Assembly (NCBI GenBank): GCA_001552515.1
Contig: BCRI01000074.1
Span: 1-36,379 of the forward strand
Direction: 5' to 3'
Length of the DNA: 36,379 nt
Source of the DNA: Sphaerimonospora mesophila NBRC 14179 = JCM 3151
Lineage (GTDB): Bacteria > Actinomycetota > Actinomycetes > Streptosporangiales > Streptosporangiaceae
Positions 8,415 to 18,519 of this stretch are shown in pieces. The notes beneath the pieces are model-generated. The model was not told where the DNA came from. It ran no database searches and worked only from the letters and a program-made list of their open reading frames with translations. Every line of letters starts with the position of its first letter. Position 1 is the stretch's first letter. The position numbers and the translations under genes were made by a program.

Positions 8415-9488
8415 TCACTGGCCTTCGGCTTCGCCCGGCGCCCGGCCGACGGACCCGTCCGTAAGGCGCGGTTCGGCCGGCCCGTCCGTCCGTACGGGGG
8501 CCCGCCCCACGGCACGGCGACCGGCGCTCAGGCTCGTGATCGTCACGGTGGTCAGGACCGCGACGATGACCCCCAGCGAGGCGAGCGTGGGAATCTGTGG
8601 GACCCAGGCCCAGATGCCGTGCGCCCAGTGCAGGATCAGCTTGAGCCCGATGAAGGCCAGGATGATGCTCAGCCCGTGGTTGAGATGCCGCAACTTCGTC
8701 AGGGCGCTCTGCAGCACGAAGTAGAGCGCCCGCAGGCCCAGCAGGGCGAAGGCGTTGGTGGCGAAGACGAGGAACGGGTCGCTGGTCACGCCGTACACGG
8801 CGGGCACCGAGTCGACGGCGAAGACGATGTCGGTGGTGAAGACGGCGGCGGCGGCCAGCGCCAGCGGAGTGAGCGCGAGCCGGCCCTTCTCCCGGACGAT
8901 CAGCCGGGAGCCGCGATAGTCGCCGGTGACCGCCACGAAGCGCCGTAGCAATCGGACGCTGCGCATGCCGGAGACATCGATCTCCTGCTTGTGCCCGCCC
9001 AGTGCGTCTCTGAGGATCTTGCCGGCGGTGATCATCAGTATCACGCCGAACAGCAGGAACGCCCACGTGCCGCTCCGCAGCGCGGCGGCCCCGAGCGCGA
9101 TGAAGATCGCGCGCAGCACGAGTGCCCCGATGATTCCGTACAGCAGGACCTGCCGGGCCAGCGCCGCGGGGACCGCGAAGGCCGACAGCAGCAGCATGAA
9201 CACGAACAAGTTGTCCACCGACAGCGACTTCTCCACCGCGTACCCGGTGAAGAACTCCAGCGCGGTAGTGGGTCCGAAGACACCCCACAGGTAGGCGCCG
9301 AAACCCACAGGGAGCAGGAGATAGAAGACCGACCAGCCCACTGCCTCGCGCATCCGCACCTCGTGGGAACCGCGGGACAGCACGAGGTCCGCCGCCAGCA
9401 GGAGCAGCACCACGGCAACGGTGATGGTCCACAGATTCAGTGAAGCAACCGATTCGATCTCGGCTGCGGGCAGCTTCGCCCCGGGCAT
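8415..9488 (-). CDS. TerC/Alx family membrane protein, probable Mn2+ exporter
   Basis: The 357-residue polytopic protein has the TerC-family acidic membrane motifs VEKSLSVDNLFVFMLL (near residues 84-100) and FTTDIVFAVDSVPAVYGVTSDPF (split here around its two Asp residues), and ends in a hydrophilic tail of about 35 residues. TerC/Alx/MeeF proteins have been linked to Mn2+ efflux and to metalation of exported proteins; the tellurite-resistance name is historical. The 5' leader carries a predicted yybP-ykoY riboswitch, which strongly favours a manganese role. The start is ATG 9488 behind GAGGAGAGG. Confidence 0.92.
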   Translation of the reverse strand: MPGAKLPAAEIESVASLNLWTITVAVVLLLLAADLVLSRGSHEVRMREAVGWSVFYLLLPVGFGAYLWGVFGPTTALEFFTGYAVEKSLSVDNLFVFMLLLSAFAVPAALARQVLLYGIIGALVLRAIFIALGAAALRSGTWAFLLFGVILMITAGKILRDALGGHKQEIDVSGMRSVRLLRRFVAVTGDYRGSRLIVREKGRLALTPLALAAAAVFTTDIVFAVDSVPAVYGVTSDPFLVFATNAFALLGLRALYFVLQSALTKLRHLNHGLSIILAFIGLKLILHWAHGIWAWVPQIPTLASLGVIVAVLTTVTITSLSAGRRAVGRAPVRTDGPAEPRLTDGSVGRAPGEAEGQ

Positions 9489-9495
9489 GGCCTCT

Positions 9496-9614
9496 CCTCG
9501 AACGCGCTCGATCGTTCGAGGTCTCCTTCACCCGGATGACGCGGGCGGCCGTCCGGGGACATCATGAGATGTCCGTACTGACCGGAGGTCGGCTCTTGGG
9601 AAGTACTCCCCTCG
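9496..9614 (-). promoter_or_regulatory. yybP-ykoY (Mn2+) riboswitch with an SD-sequestering hairpin
   Basis: Reading the minus strand, the leader starts with the conserved loop GGGGAGTA (9611-9604) and ends with GGGTGAAGGAGACCTCG (9533-9517), the two parts of the yybP-ykoY aptamer that meet at the Mn2+ site. P1 would pair CGAGG (9614-9610) with CCTCG (9521-9517). The same CCTCG is the start of CCTCGAACG (9521-9513), which pairs perfectly with CGTTCGAGG (9504-9496). That hairpin buries part of the GAGGAGAGG SD (9499-9491) of the terC gene. The two folds exclude each other, so ligand binding should free the SD: a translational ON switch. Motif recognition was by eye. Confidence 0.82.
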
Positions 9615-9724
9615 TCCGGCCCAGAGTAGGGCACTTCCCCCACATCGATCCACTACTTGTGCGGGTCTCGTCCCGACTCGTGGATGCCACCGAACTGGAG
9701 GAGTGCCCGGACCGGTTGCGACGC

Positions 9725-10093
9725 TTACACGGCCTGTCCGTTCACCTCGATCGTGACGCCTGGCTTCTCGGCCCAGAAGGCGAGCAGTCCGGCGATCTCC
9801 TCGACCCTCGGGTACGGCTTCGCATAGGACCAGACCACGTCCTCGGCCGTACCGTCACCGGTCTGAACCGACCAGTAGGTGGCGTCGCCCTTGAACGGGC
9901 AGTGCGACGTCGTCGTCGATGGTCTGAGCATGTCCGTCTCCACGTCCGCCGGCGGCAGGTAGTAGCGCGGTGGACAGCCCGTCTCGGTGAGCACGATCGG
10001 CCGGGCGGAGGTCGCGACGACCACGTCCTTGACCCGCACCACGACCTGATCCGATACGGGCGTGACCTCGATTTCATGTCCTCGTGTGTTCAT
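9725..10093 (-). CDS. DUF427 domain protein
   Basis: The 122-residue protein matches the DUF427 pattern: VVVATSARPIVLTETG, PPRYYLPPADV, then HCPFKGDATYWSV and a C-terminal VWSYAKPYPRVEEIAGLLAFW. DUF427 is a small beta-rich family of unknown biochemical function that is common in actinobacteria. The ATG at 10093 is the only good start, with a poor SD. It is monocistronic, divergent from the DUF1905 gene and separated by 102 bp. Confidence 0.88.
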   Translation of the reverse strand: MNTRGHEIEVTPVSDQVVVRVKDVVVATSARPIVLTETGCPPRYYLPPADVETDMLRPSTTTSHCPFKGDATYWSVQTGDGTAEDVVWSYAKPYPRVEEIAGLLAFWAEKPGVTIEVNGQAV

Positions 10094-10195
10094 AGACCGA
10101 TCCCATCAAACGTTTTCTATGGCCGCCGGCGGGGGTGCTCGGTGTGCGCGCCACGGACGCCCAGGACTGTCGGACCCCGGTGTCATGATGTATTC

Positions 10196-10498
10196 GTGGT
10201 GATCGTTTTCGACGCCGAGCTGTGGATATGGGATGCCCGGCGCGCCGACACGTGGACCTTCGTCAGCCTGCCTGCCGAGGCATCCGAGGAGATCCGTGAC
10301 CTGGCGGGCGGACTGCGTCGCGGCTTCGGTTCGCTGCGGGTGCGGGTCACGGTCGGCGGGAGCACATGGAAGACCTCGATCTTCCCGGACAGCGCCCGTG
10401 GCAGATACGCATTGCCCATCAAACGTGCTGTCCGTACGGCCGAAGCCCTCGACGTGGGTGACATCGCGACCGTGACCATCGAACTCATCGACTTTTGA
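10196..10498 (+). CDS. DUF1905 domain protein
   Basis: The product of about 100 residues contains WTFVSLPAEASEEIRDLAGG, then GFGSLRVRVTVGGSTWKTSIF and YALPIKRAVRTAEALDVGD, a full-length DUF1905 (small beta-barrel, function unknown). The start is one of two adjacent GTG codons (10196 or 10199). Neither has an SD, so a leaderless transcript is possible. It is a single gene facing away from the DUF427 gene. Confidence 0.85.
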   Translation: MVIVFDAELWIWDARRADTWTFVSLPAEASEEIRDLAGGLRRGFGSLRVRVTVGGSTWKTSIFPDSARGRYALPIKRAVRTAEALDVGDIATVTIELIDF

Positions 10499-10642
10499 CC
10501 ACATGGGCGACAAGCCGGCCTCAGCGCACACTCCGCTGGCGGACCTGCTCAATCAAGGCGGAGCCGGAGAAGTCGCATCCGTCGAACTCAAAACCCACCC
10601 GAACTCGTTGGCGTCGGTGAGCGCCACGGCCACATGACGGTC

Positions 10643-10684
10643 AAAACGATCGAAAGGCCGGTCCCTGATCTTGGGAACCGGCCT
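10643..10684 (-). terminator. Intrinsic terminator of tRNA-Ile
   Basis: On the minus strand, 17 nt beyond the encoded CCA, AGGCCGGT and ACCGGCCT (10684-10677 and 10662-10655) form an 8-bp stem extended by GGG/CCC around a one-base bulge. It is followed by TTTCG and a later TTTT (10646-10643). The T-tract is interrupted, so efficiency may be moderate. Confidence 0.6.
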
Positions 10685-10700
10685 GTGAGCTGGGGTTTCG

Positions 10701-10777
10701 TGGTGGGGCTACCTGGACTCGAACCAGGGACCTCTTCCTTATCAGGGAAGCGCTCTAACCGTCTGAGCTATAGCCCC
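10701..10777 (-). tRNA. tRNA-Ile (GAT anticodon)
   Basis: The 77-nt cloverleaf includes an encoded 3' CCA. The acceptor stem is GGGGCTA/TAGCCCC, the D-arm GCTC..GAGC, the anticodon stem CTTCC/GGAAG with loop CTGATAA (anticodon GAT), and the T-arm CCTGG-TTCGAGT-CCAGG, with discriminator A. It reads ATC/ATT isoleucine codons. A possible -10 (TACGAT, 10803-10798) lies upstream on the minus strand. Confidence 0.98.
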
Positions 10778-11060
10778 GTACGAACGTCTGTGGCGCCATC
10801 GTAGCGTACCCGCCGTCCTGAGTGACTCCTCGCGCAGCGGGTAACGCGGGTGGGTAAGAGAGGGCACGCCTGGGAATACGTGGGAGGAACATACGGAGAT
10901 GCCGCGATTGTTGTGGGGGTAGGCGCCTGCGGGCGCCGCGCGTCTTCGTGGAAGTCCAGGTGACGGGGAGGAACCGGAGCGATGCGCCGCCGGTCGCCCC
11001 CGGCCCGCCTGGACCTGCCCATGTGCTCGATCACCGCTCCTTGATAGAAGGGGGCCCGCA
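10778..11060. promoter_or_regulatory. Divergent tRNA-Ile / dksA-like promoter region
   Basis: These 283 bp carry the promoters of the leftward tRNA and the rightward dksA-lspA-rluD run. A 7-codon ORF (ATG 10900 region, peptide MPRLLWG) follows a GGAGGA-like SD, and immediately after it comes a GGCGCC-TGCG-GGCGCC hairpin. This could be a leader peptide, but the evidence is slight. AAGGGGG, 6 nt before ATG 11061, is the SD of the dksA-like gene. Confidence 0.3.
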
Positions 11061-11456
11061 ATGGCCACGCGCACGGCGAGAACCGCCGCCATCGAAGACA
11101 TCTGGTCCGAGGACGAGCTCGCCGAGGTCCGGGAGCGGCTACTGCACGAGGTCGATGAGCTCAACGCGGACATCGCCCGCGCGGAGGCGCAGCTGGCCTC
11201 GGGAGACGTCAGCCAGGGCGCCGGGGACGATCCCGCCGATGCCGGGGCGAAGACATATGAGCGCGAGCGTGAGATCGCCCTTACCCTGAATGCGCGAGAG
11301 TTGCTCGCGCAGAATGAGCGGGCGATCGCCCGCGTCGACGCAGGGACCTACGGAGAGTGTGAATCGTGCCACAAGCCGATCGGCAAGGAGCGCCTTCTGG
11401 CGTTCCCGAGGGCGACGCTGTGCGTAGCGTGCAAGCAGCGGGAGGAACGCCGCTGA
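11061..11456 (+). CDS. TraR/DksA family zinc-finger transcriptional regulator
   Basis: The 131-residue product has an N-terminal acidic coiled-coil region (DELAEVRERLLHEVDELNAD ... LTLNARELLAQNERAIARVD) and a C-terminal C4 zinc finger, CESCHKPIGKERLLAFP then CVACK (C-x2-C-x17-C-x2-C, near residues 101-124). DksA-type proteins enter the RNA polymerase secondary channel and modulate initiation. The ATG has SD AAGGGGG. The stop overlaps the start region of lspA, so the two are coupled. The gene-lspA-rluD order is typical for actinobacteria. Confidence 0.92.
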   Translation: MATRTARTAAIEDIWSEDELAEVRERLLHEVDELNADIARAEAQLASGDVSQGAGDDPADAGAKTYEREREIALTLNARELLAQNERAIARVDAGTYGECESCHKPIGKERLLAFPRATLCVACKQREERR

Positions 11457-12001
11457 GTGAGGAGTCGCCGCCCCGCCCCCCTCGTGGCCGGAGGATCGCC
11501 CTCCTCGCCACGCTGGCGGCGGTGATCTACGCACTCGACCTGGTGACCAAGTTCCTGGTGGTGGAGTTCCTCGAGGACAGGGAACCCGTCGTCCTCATCC
11601 CGGGTGCCTTGGTGCTGAACGTGATCCGCAATCCCGGCGCGGCGTTCAGCATGGGCACCGGGCTGACCGTCGTGTTCTCCCTGATCGCCACGGGCGTCGT
11701 CATCGCGATCATCCGTACGGCACGGCGGCTGCGCAGCCTGCCCTGGGCGATCACGCTCGGCCTGCTGCTCGGTGGGGCCATGGGCAACCTGACGGACCGG
11801 ATCTTCCGCGCGCCCGCCCCGCTCCAGGGTCACGTCGTCGACTTCGTCCAGGTGTTCCCCGCGACCCGGTTCCCGGTGTTCAACGTGGCTGACTCGGCGA
11901 TCGTGTGCGGGGGCATCCTGGCCGTGTTCCTCGCCTGGCGGGGTTTCCAGATCGACGGCACGCGGCAGGACCAGCAGGAGGAAGCGAGAGCCGATGGGTG
12001 A
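11420..12001 (+). CDS. lspA: Lipoprotein signal peptidase II (LspA)
   Basis: LspA removes signal peptides from diacylglyceryl-modified prolipoproteins in the membrane. Four membrane segments are visible, with the conserved catalytic Asp motifs GNLTDRIF and [11 protein letters not shown] and the family motif NPGAAFSMG. The start is uncertain. GTG 11420 (GAGG 8 nt upstream) or GTG 11429 would overlap the dksA-like gene by 28-37 nt. A CTG at 11453 sits 7 nt after GGAGG and overlaps the upstream TGA as CTGA, which looks the best ribosome-binding arrangement. The stop overlaps the next gene by 8 nt. Confidence 0.95.
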   Translation: MRSVQAAGGTPLSEESPPRPPRGRRIALLATLAAVIYALDLVTKFLVVEFLEDREPVVLIPGALVLNVIRNPGAAFSMGTGLTVVFSLIATGVVIAIIRTARRLRSLPWAITLGLLLGGAMGNLTDRIFRAPAPLQGHVVDFVQVFPATRFPVFNVADSAIVCGGILAVFLAWRGFQIDGTRQDQQEEARADG

Positions 12002-12906
12002 CCGGCGAAACCTGCCCGTGCCGGACGGCCTGGAGGGCGAGCGCCTCGACGCCGCCCTGGCCCGCCTTTTCGGCTTCTCCCGGACCCGGGCCGCGGAGCT
12101 GATCGCCGCGGGCGAGGTGCTGCTCGACGGATCCGTACCGACCAAGTCCGACCGGGTGCACGCGGGAGCGTGGCTCGACGTGACGATCCCGCCGCCGCCC
12201 GACGCCCCGATGCCCGTGGCGGAGCCGGTGCCGGGCATGACGATCATCCATGAGGACGACGACATCGTCGTGGTGAGCAAGCCCATCGGTGTGGCCGCGC
12301 ACCCGACCGTCGGCTGGACCGGCCCCACCGTGCTCGGCGGCCTGCTCGCCGCCGGGCACCGGGTGGCCACGAGCGGGGCGGCCGAACGGCAGGGCATCGT
12401 CCACCGCCTCGACGCGAACACCACGGGCGCGATGGTCGTCGCCAAGAGCGAGTACGCCTACTCAAGGCTCAAGCGGGCGTTCAAGGAGCGTACGGTCGAC
12501 AAGCGTTACCACGCGCTCGTACAGGGCCACATGGACCCGCTGCGTGGCACCGTCGACGCGCCGATCGACCGGCATCCGTCCGGTGACGGGCGGTTCGCCG
12601 TCGTCGCAGGCGGCAAGGACTCGGTGACCCACTACGACACGATCGAGGCGTTCCGGGCGGCGTCCCTGCTCGACATCAAGCTGGAGACCGGCCGGACCCA
12701 TCAGATCCGGGTCCACCTGTCCGCGCTCCGGCACCCCTGTGTCGGCGACTTCCTGTACGGAGCCGACCCCACCCTGGCCGCCCGCCTGGGCGTGGCCAGG
12801 CAGTGGCTGCACGCGGTGTCGCTCGCGTTCGAGCACCCGTCGACGGGGAAGTGGATGTCGTTCACCAGCGAATATCCGGCCGACCTGGCCCACGCGCTGG
12901 AGATCG

Positions 12907-12923
<17 letters not shown>
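11994..12923 (+). CDS. rluD: RluA-family 23S rRNA-type pseudouridine synthase
   Basis: The 309-residue enzyme has an N-terminal S4 RNA-binding domain ([20 protein letters not shown] ... [13 protein letters not shown]). The catalytic motif is [18 protein letters not shown], where Asp forms the transient RNA adduct; most relatives read HRLDKxTSG. It continues [22 protein letters not shown]. It probably modifies large-subunit rRNA as RluD does, though the RluA/C/D assignment is by family only. ATG 11994 overlaps lspA by 8 bp, and the 3' end overlaps the convergent kinase gene by 17 bp. Confidence 0.9.
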
Positions 12924-14517
<1,594 letters not shown>

Positions 14518-14578
14518 GGATCTCGCGCTACCCAGAGCCTCCGCCGGCTAACTCCCCGCGACGATCCCCGGAAGATCG

Positions 14579-16246
14579 CTATCGGGGACGGAACGAGGCG
14601 GTGAACATCCGCCAGTAGGCCAGTCCGGTCGTCCAGCGGGCGTCCGCGACCTGCCAGTAGATGGTGAAGCAGCGCCCGTCGTCGAACCGGAACCCCCGGT
14701 CGAGCACCCGGACCTTCCCCTGACCTGGTTCGAAGGTGAACTCCCAGTCGGCCGCCTCGACTCCGCGATAGCGCAGCGGATCCAGCCGGATCCGCGTGTA
14801 GCCGGGCAGGAGGTTCCGCCCGGTCGAGGTCGCCTCGACCCGGGTCATCTGGGCGACCGGATCCTTCTCCTCCCACTGCGTGCGGTCGATCAGCAGGTAG
14901 TCCGTACTGCCCGGGCGGCGGAACCACACCCGGGCCGCCTGGCGGTCGTACGGCTTCCAGCCGGGCGGCAGCGCCACCGAGAAGCCCAGCCGCGTGTCGT
15001 GGTACATCGACCATCCCCGGGGCAGCGACGCGTCCGTCGCCTTCGGGCTCGACACCGGGCTCGGCGTCGGGGCCGGCGCCGGGGAAGGAGACACCGAAGG
15101 CGGGGGAGAGGTCGTCTCGGCCGGCTCCGGGGTCGATAACGGGGTCGAGGGCAGCGGGTCGGGCGGCGACGACGACGCGCCGGCCGGGGCGGAGGACACG
15201 TCGGTCAGCGCGCGGTAGCCGTACCAGCCGCCCGCTCCCGCGCCGGCGAGCAGGACGGGAAGCAGAGCGAGCATGACCACCCGGTTCCTCCCGGAACGCG
15301 TCCCGCCGGGACGGCCGTCGGCCGGGCTCCGCGGCTGAGTCGAGTAGGGAATCGGAGGCGCCGGGGGCGCCGTCGGATGGAAGGCGGACGGGGCCGAAGC
15401 GGGTGGGGCCGGACGGGAACGGGGGCCGGCGTGGTCTGCGGCCGAAGCGGCGGCGAGCAGTTCGGCGGCCTCCAGCGCGTCGATCCGCTCGGCGGGGTTC
15501 TTGCGCAGCAGGCCCATGATGACGGGCGTGAGCACGCCCGCGCGGCGCGGGGGTTCCGGCTCGTCGCTGAGGACGGCCGCCATCGTCGCGATGGGCGTGT
15601 TGCGCTCGAAGGGCGGTCTGCCCTCGACCGCGGCGTACAGCGTCGCCCCGAGCGACCACAGATCCGACTCGGGCGTGGCGGGCAGCCCGTTCAGCCGCTC
15701 CGGCGGCAGGAACGCGGGGGTGCCGCTGAGGGACCCCGTCATGGTGAGCGCGGTCTCTCCGGGCATCGTGGCGATGCCGAAGTCCGTCAGCACGACCCGG
15801 CCGTCCGCGCCGATCAGCACGTTCTCCGGCTTGACGTCGCGGTGGAGCACTCCGGCGGCGTGGGCCGTGCACAGCGCGTCCAGCACCTGCGCGCCGATGG
15901 ACGCCACCCGCTCGGGCACCAGCGGCCCGTGCTCGCGCAGCGCCTCTCCCAGGGAACGGGCCTTGACGAGCTGCATGACGATCCAGGGCCGCCCGTCCTC
16001 CTCGATGACGTCGTGGACCACGACGACGTTCGGATGATCGATGCGGCCCGCCGCACGCGCCTCCCGGATGGTCCGCAGGTTGAACTCCCTGCGGTCCTCC
16101 TCGCTCATGGGGTGATAGAGGACCTCTTTGACGGCCACCGGCCGGTCGAGCAGCTCGTCGTGGGCCCGCCAGACGACGCCCATGCCGCCTCGGCCGATGG
16201 GTTCGAGCAGGTGATATCTGCCTGCCACACGGTGCCCGTCCCGCAC
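14579..16246 (-). CDS. Membrane Ser/Thr protein kinase 2 with an extracytoplasmic sensor-like domain
   Basis: The kinase domain has GRGGMGVV, the Lys in VAVKE (residue about 40), HRDVKPEN (about 135-142), DFG (about 155) and GTPAFLPPE, with Pro replacing Ala of the APE motif. A Pro-rich linker, one membrane span (about 322-342), a Ser/Pro/Thr spacer and a folded outer domain of about 145 residues follow (GWSMYHDTRLGFSVALPPGW ... RVWFRRPG ... ADWEFTFE). The outer domain is clearly homologous to that of kinase 3. GTG 16246 is preferred because GGAGGAGGG lies just upstream; ATG 16273 is an alternative adding nine residues. It follows the FHA-flavoprotein gene by 121 bp. Confidence 0.93.
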   Translation of the reverse strand: MRDGHRVAGRYHLLEPIGRGGMGVVWRAHDELLDRPVAVKEVLYHPMSEEDRREFNLRTIREARAAGRIDHPNVVVVHDVIEEDGRPWIVMQLVKARSLGEALREHGPLVPERVASIGAQVLDALCTAHAAGVLHRDVKPENVLIGADGRVVLTDFGIATMPGETALTMTGSLSGTPAFLPPERLNGLPATPESDLWSLGATLYAAVEGRPPFERNTPIATMAAVLSDEPEPPRRAGVLTPVIMGLLRKNPAERIDALEAAELLAAASAADHAGPRSRPAPPASAPSAFHPTAPPAPPIPYSTQPRSPADGRPGGTRSGRNRVVMLALLPVLLAGAGAGGWYGYRALTDVSSAPAGASSSPPDPLPSTPLSTPEPAETTSPPPSVSPSPAPAPTPSPVSSPKATDASLPRGWSMYHDTRLGFSVALPPGWKPYDRQAARVWFRRPGSTDYLLIDRTQWEEKDPVAQMTRVEATSTGRNLLPGYTRIRLDPLRYRGVEAADWEFTFEPGQGKVRVLDRGFRFDDGRCFTIYWQVADARWTTGLAYWRMFTASFRPR

Positions 16247-16367
16247 ACGGCCCTCCTCCGGAAACCCCTGCATCGTCCCACAATTCGACGCCGCAGGCTT
16301 CGCCGCACACCGGTGATCATGGCGTTGGTGGCCCGGATGGAACGGCTTCGGCCGTGAACCGTGCGGC

Positions 16368-18344
16368 TCACCCTGGTGATATCGGGTCGCTTGACTTCTC
16401 CGGGGCCGCCTTTCCGACCGGTGTGTCCGCGTACCTCGCGACCAGAGGTCTCTCCGGCGCGTCAGCGGGCCGGTCGAAGATGTCGATGTCGACCTCCTCG
16501 CCCCCGACGATCAGCGTTTCCCACGCTCCGCTCACGACCAACGTCCGCAGCGTCTCGCTCTTGAGCCTTCGCAGGTGCTCGGCGATGGTCGCGTCATCGG
16601 GCATCCCGGCGATCCGGGCTGAAAGGCGATCGCGGATCTGCCGCAGCCGCTCCATCAACGCGTCGATGTCCGCGTTCCTGTCCGCGTTCCTGTCCGTGTT
16701 ACCGCCCGCGTCCCGGCCCGGGCCGCTCTCCTCGATGCCCTGGGCGATCTTGTCCTTGATCGCCCGCGTGACCCCGTGCTCGTCGGTCGTCACCATCGCG
16801 TTCCAGGCGCGGCTCTTGTGCCGGTACTGCAGCATCGACATCGCCGCCTCGTGCCGGATGAAGTCCGCGTCGCGGAACGCTCTGCCGCGCCAGTTGCGGT
16901 TGAGCGTCCGCGCCAGTGAGATGGACGACGCCAGTCCGCTGTTGAGCCCGCGGCCCGGCCAGAAGTGGATCGCGTTGGCCGCGTCCCCGAGGAGGAATCC
17001 GTACGTGCCAGGGGTGGCCGGCGTCGGGGAGTACAACTGGGCGGTGAAACGCGGGCGCTGCACCATGTCCAGCCGGAAGGCGGTGACCGCGCTCACGTTC
17101 TCTTCGGCGACGCCGAAGAACACCAGCCCTTCCTTCGCCCGTTTCCACAGCGCCGAGCCTCTGACCAGGGCGGGCAGGAACAGCGTCCGGTGGGTCGAGC
17201 AGTGGAAGTCGCCGTCTTCGTTCCGCGCCATGAGGCAGGGATTGGACGCGACGCATTCCTCGAACACGTGCCGGACGGGGTCGATGCCGATGACCTCTCG
17301 CGCCTCTTCGTCGGTGAGGCGCATGTTGAGGAAACCCTCGCCGCGTAGGGCGTTCAGGAGAAAACGATTCTGTGCCACGGTGAGCAGGACGGTCATCGGA
17401 TCCGACAGGTCGGACTTCACCCGCAGACCCAGCACGACGTCCTGCACATGCCGGCCGTCGAGTGAGTAGATGGACTTGTCGGCCTGGCCGAATTTGTCGG
17501 TGAAATGCTCACGGGTTCGGGATCGCCCGCCCTCACAGATGGCGAGCACATGGTCCAGGACCACGGTGTCGTGGTGCTTCTCGGGGTCGAATCGCTCGGG
17601 AACCAGCCGGATGCGGCCGGGTTTCTCGTTCGCCATCTCGAGCAGCGTGTCCTCGATATAGGCGATGCGGATGTTGCGCGGATTGCGTCCGCGTATCGAA
17701 TCGGGGCCGGTCGGCCACATCTCCGTGTAGGCCCCGGGGGTGAACAGCCGCGCCTGCACCGCCTCGGGGAGGTTCAGATATTGGCGGCTCTGGATCGTCA
17801 CGACCTGCTGCCGCCGGTTGTTGCCCTGGGCCGCGTTCTTCCACACGACGCGTGACCCGTCCAGGGTCCAGCGGCCGTCGTACATCGTGATGGCCACTCG
17901 CTCGCCCATGAGGTGATCGAGCAGCAGGGCGAGGCTCAGGCCGACGGGGCCGCCCCCCGAGATGGTGACGCGCAGGACCTGCCCCGGCTCGACGCTCGGA
18001 ACCGCTCTGCGGAACGTCTGGAGCAGGGTGGCGTCCATGATCGTTTCTGAGTCGTCGAACGCCTCGAACCGGAACGTCTCCCCGCCGATCGTGATCACAT
18101 CGCCGGGCCGGAGCACGTGCGACGTGACACGTTTCCCGTTGACCAGCGTGCCGTTCCGGCTTCCCCTGTCGTGCACCACGTAATGCTCGGACTCGTGCAG
18201 CACCTCGGCGTGAAAACGTGAGGCCCGCTCACTCGTGATCACCACGCTGTTGTCGCCTCTGCGACCGAAAGTGAGCGATTTGTCGCCTAGCGGAAACCGC
18301 TGCCCGGCAAGAGGCCCCTCGTGCCCGACGATCGCAGGTGGCAT
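16368..18344 (-). CDS. FHA domain - FAD-dependent monooxygenase-like fusion protein
   Basis: The 658-residue cytosolic protein begins with an FHA phosphothreonine-binding domain (residues about 5-95: FGRRGDNSVVI, ASRFH, DRGSRNGTLVNG). Next is an acidic Thr-containing segment (DDSETIMDA, Thr101), then a PHBH/MICAL-like flavoprotein fold. Its dinucleotide motif is ISGGGPVGLSLALLL (about 128-142), its second motif VLAICEGGRSRTRE (about 267-279) and its FAD motif GFLLGDAANAIHFWPGRGLN (about 449-468). The C-terminal 130 residues are charged, partly coiled-coil, with NADRNAD repeats. ATG 18344 has SD AGAGGGG at 8 nt. It sits between two Ser/Thr kinase genes on the same strand. The substrate is unknown; I know of no characterised protein with this order. 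Confidence 0.88.
   Translation of the reverse strand: MPPAIVGHEGPLAGQRFPLGDKSLTFGRRGDNSVVITSERASRFHAEVLHESEHYVVHDRGSRNGTLVNGKRVTSHVLRPGDVITIGGETFRFEAFDDSETIMDATLLQTFRRAVPSVEPGQVLRVTISGGGPVGLSLALLLDHLMGERVAITMYDGRWTLDGSRVVWKNAAQGNNRRQQVVTIQSRQYLNLPEAVQARLFTPGAYTEMWPTGPDSIRGRNPRNIRIAYIEDTLLEMANEKPGRIRLVPERFDPEKHHDTVVLDHVLAICEGGRSRTREHFTDKFGQADKSIYSLDGRHVQDVVLGLRVKSDLSDPMTVLLTVAQNRFLLNALRGEGFLNMRLTDEEAREVIGIDPVRHVFEECVASNPCLMARNEDGDFHCSTHRTLFLPALVRGSALWKRAKEGLVFFGVAEENVSAVTAFRLDMVQRPRFTAQLYSPTPATPGTYGFLLGDAANAIHFWPGRGLNSGLASSISLARTLNRNWRGRAFRDADFIRHEAAMSMLQYRHKSRAWNAMVTTDEHGVTRAIKDKIAQGIEESGPGRDAGGNTDRNADRNADIDALMERLRQIRDRLSARIAGMPDDATIAEHLRRLKSETLRTLVVSGAWETLIVGGEEVDIDIFDRPADAPERPLVARYADTPVGKAAPEKSSDPISPG
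16667..16702. repeat. 12-bp tandem repeat, three copies, in the FHA-flavoprotein gene
   Basis: TGTCCGCGTTCC occurs twice in tandem (16667-16678, 16679-16690), followed by a diverged copy TGTCCGTGTTAC (16691-16702). It encodes the N(T/A)DR repeats in the hydrophilic tail of the FHA-flavoprotein. Confidence 0.85.
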
Positions 18345-18519
18345 GGTTCGGACCCCTCTCTGTCGGGCAACCGATGCCGATCACCATCGTGACACGCTTG
18401 GGGATTTCCGAAAACAGTCCACGAACCGTATAAATCACTTGCCGTCGAAGCGGTCCCATACGGCCGGGCACGCTGGACGGATGCGGCAGGCGATCGGCCC
18501 TCGGTTCCGCGGGCGAGGG
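18345..18519 (-). promoter_or_regulatory. Intergenic region between kinase 3 and the FHA-flavoprotein gene
   Basis: These 175 bp are the longest gap within the four-gene kinase cluster and contain the AT-rich stretch TGATTTATACGG on the minus strand. That stretch could be a -10 region for a separate FHA-flavoprotein transcript. No matching -35 box was identified. Confidence 0.25.

Noticed and set aside
8210-8464. 84-codon plus-strand ORF between the DUF190 and terC genes
   Set aside because: It overlaps the terC 3' end, has no SD and no family similarity.
10503-10637. 44-codon ORF (MGDKPASAHTPLADLL...) after the DUF1905 gene
   Set aside because: No SD, lower third-position GC than neighbouring genes and no recognised family; probably chance or a remnant.
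10899-10922. 7-codon ORF MPRLLWG with a GGAGGA-like SD as a leader peptide for the dksA-like gene
   Set aside because: It is followed by a short hairpin but no terminator or clear alternative pairing; too short to support.
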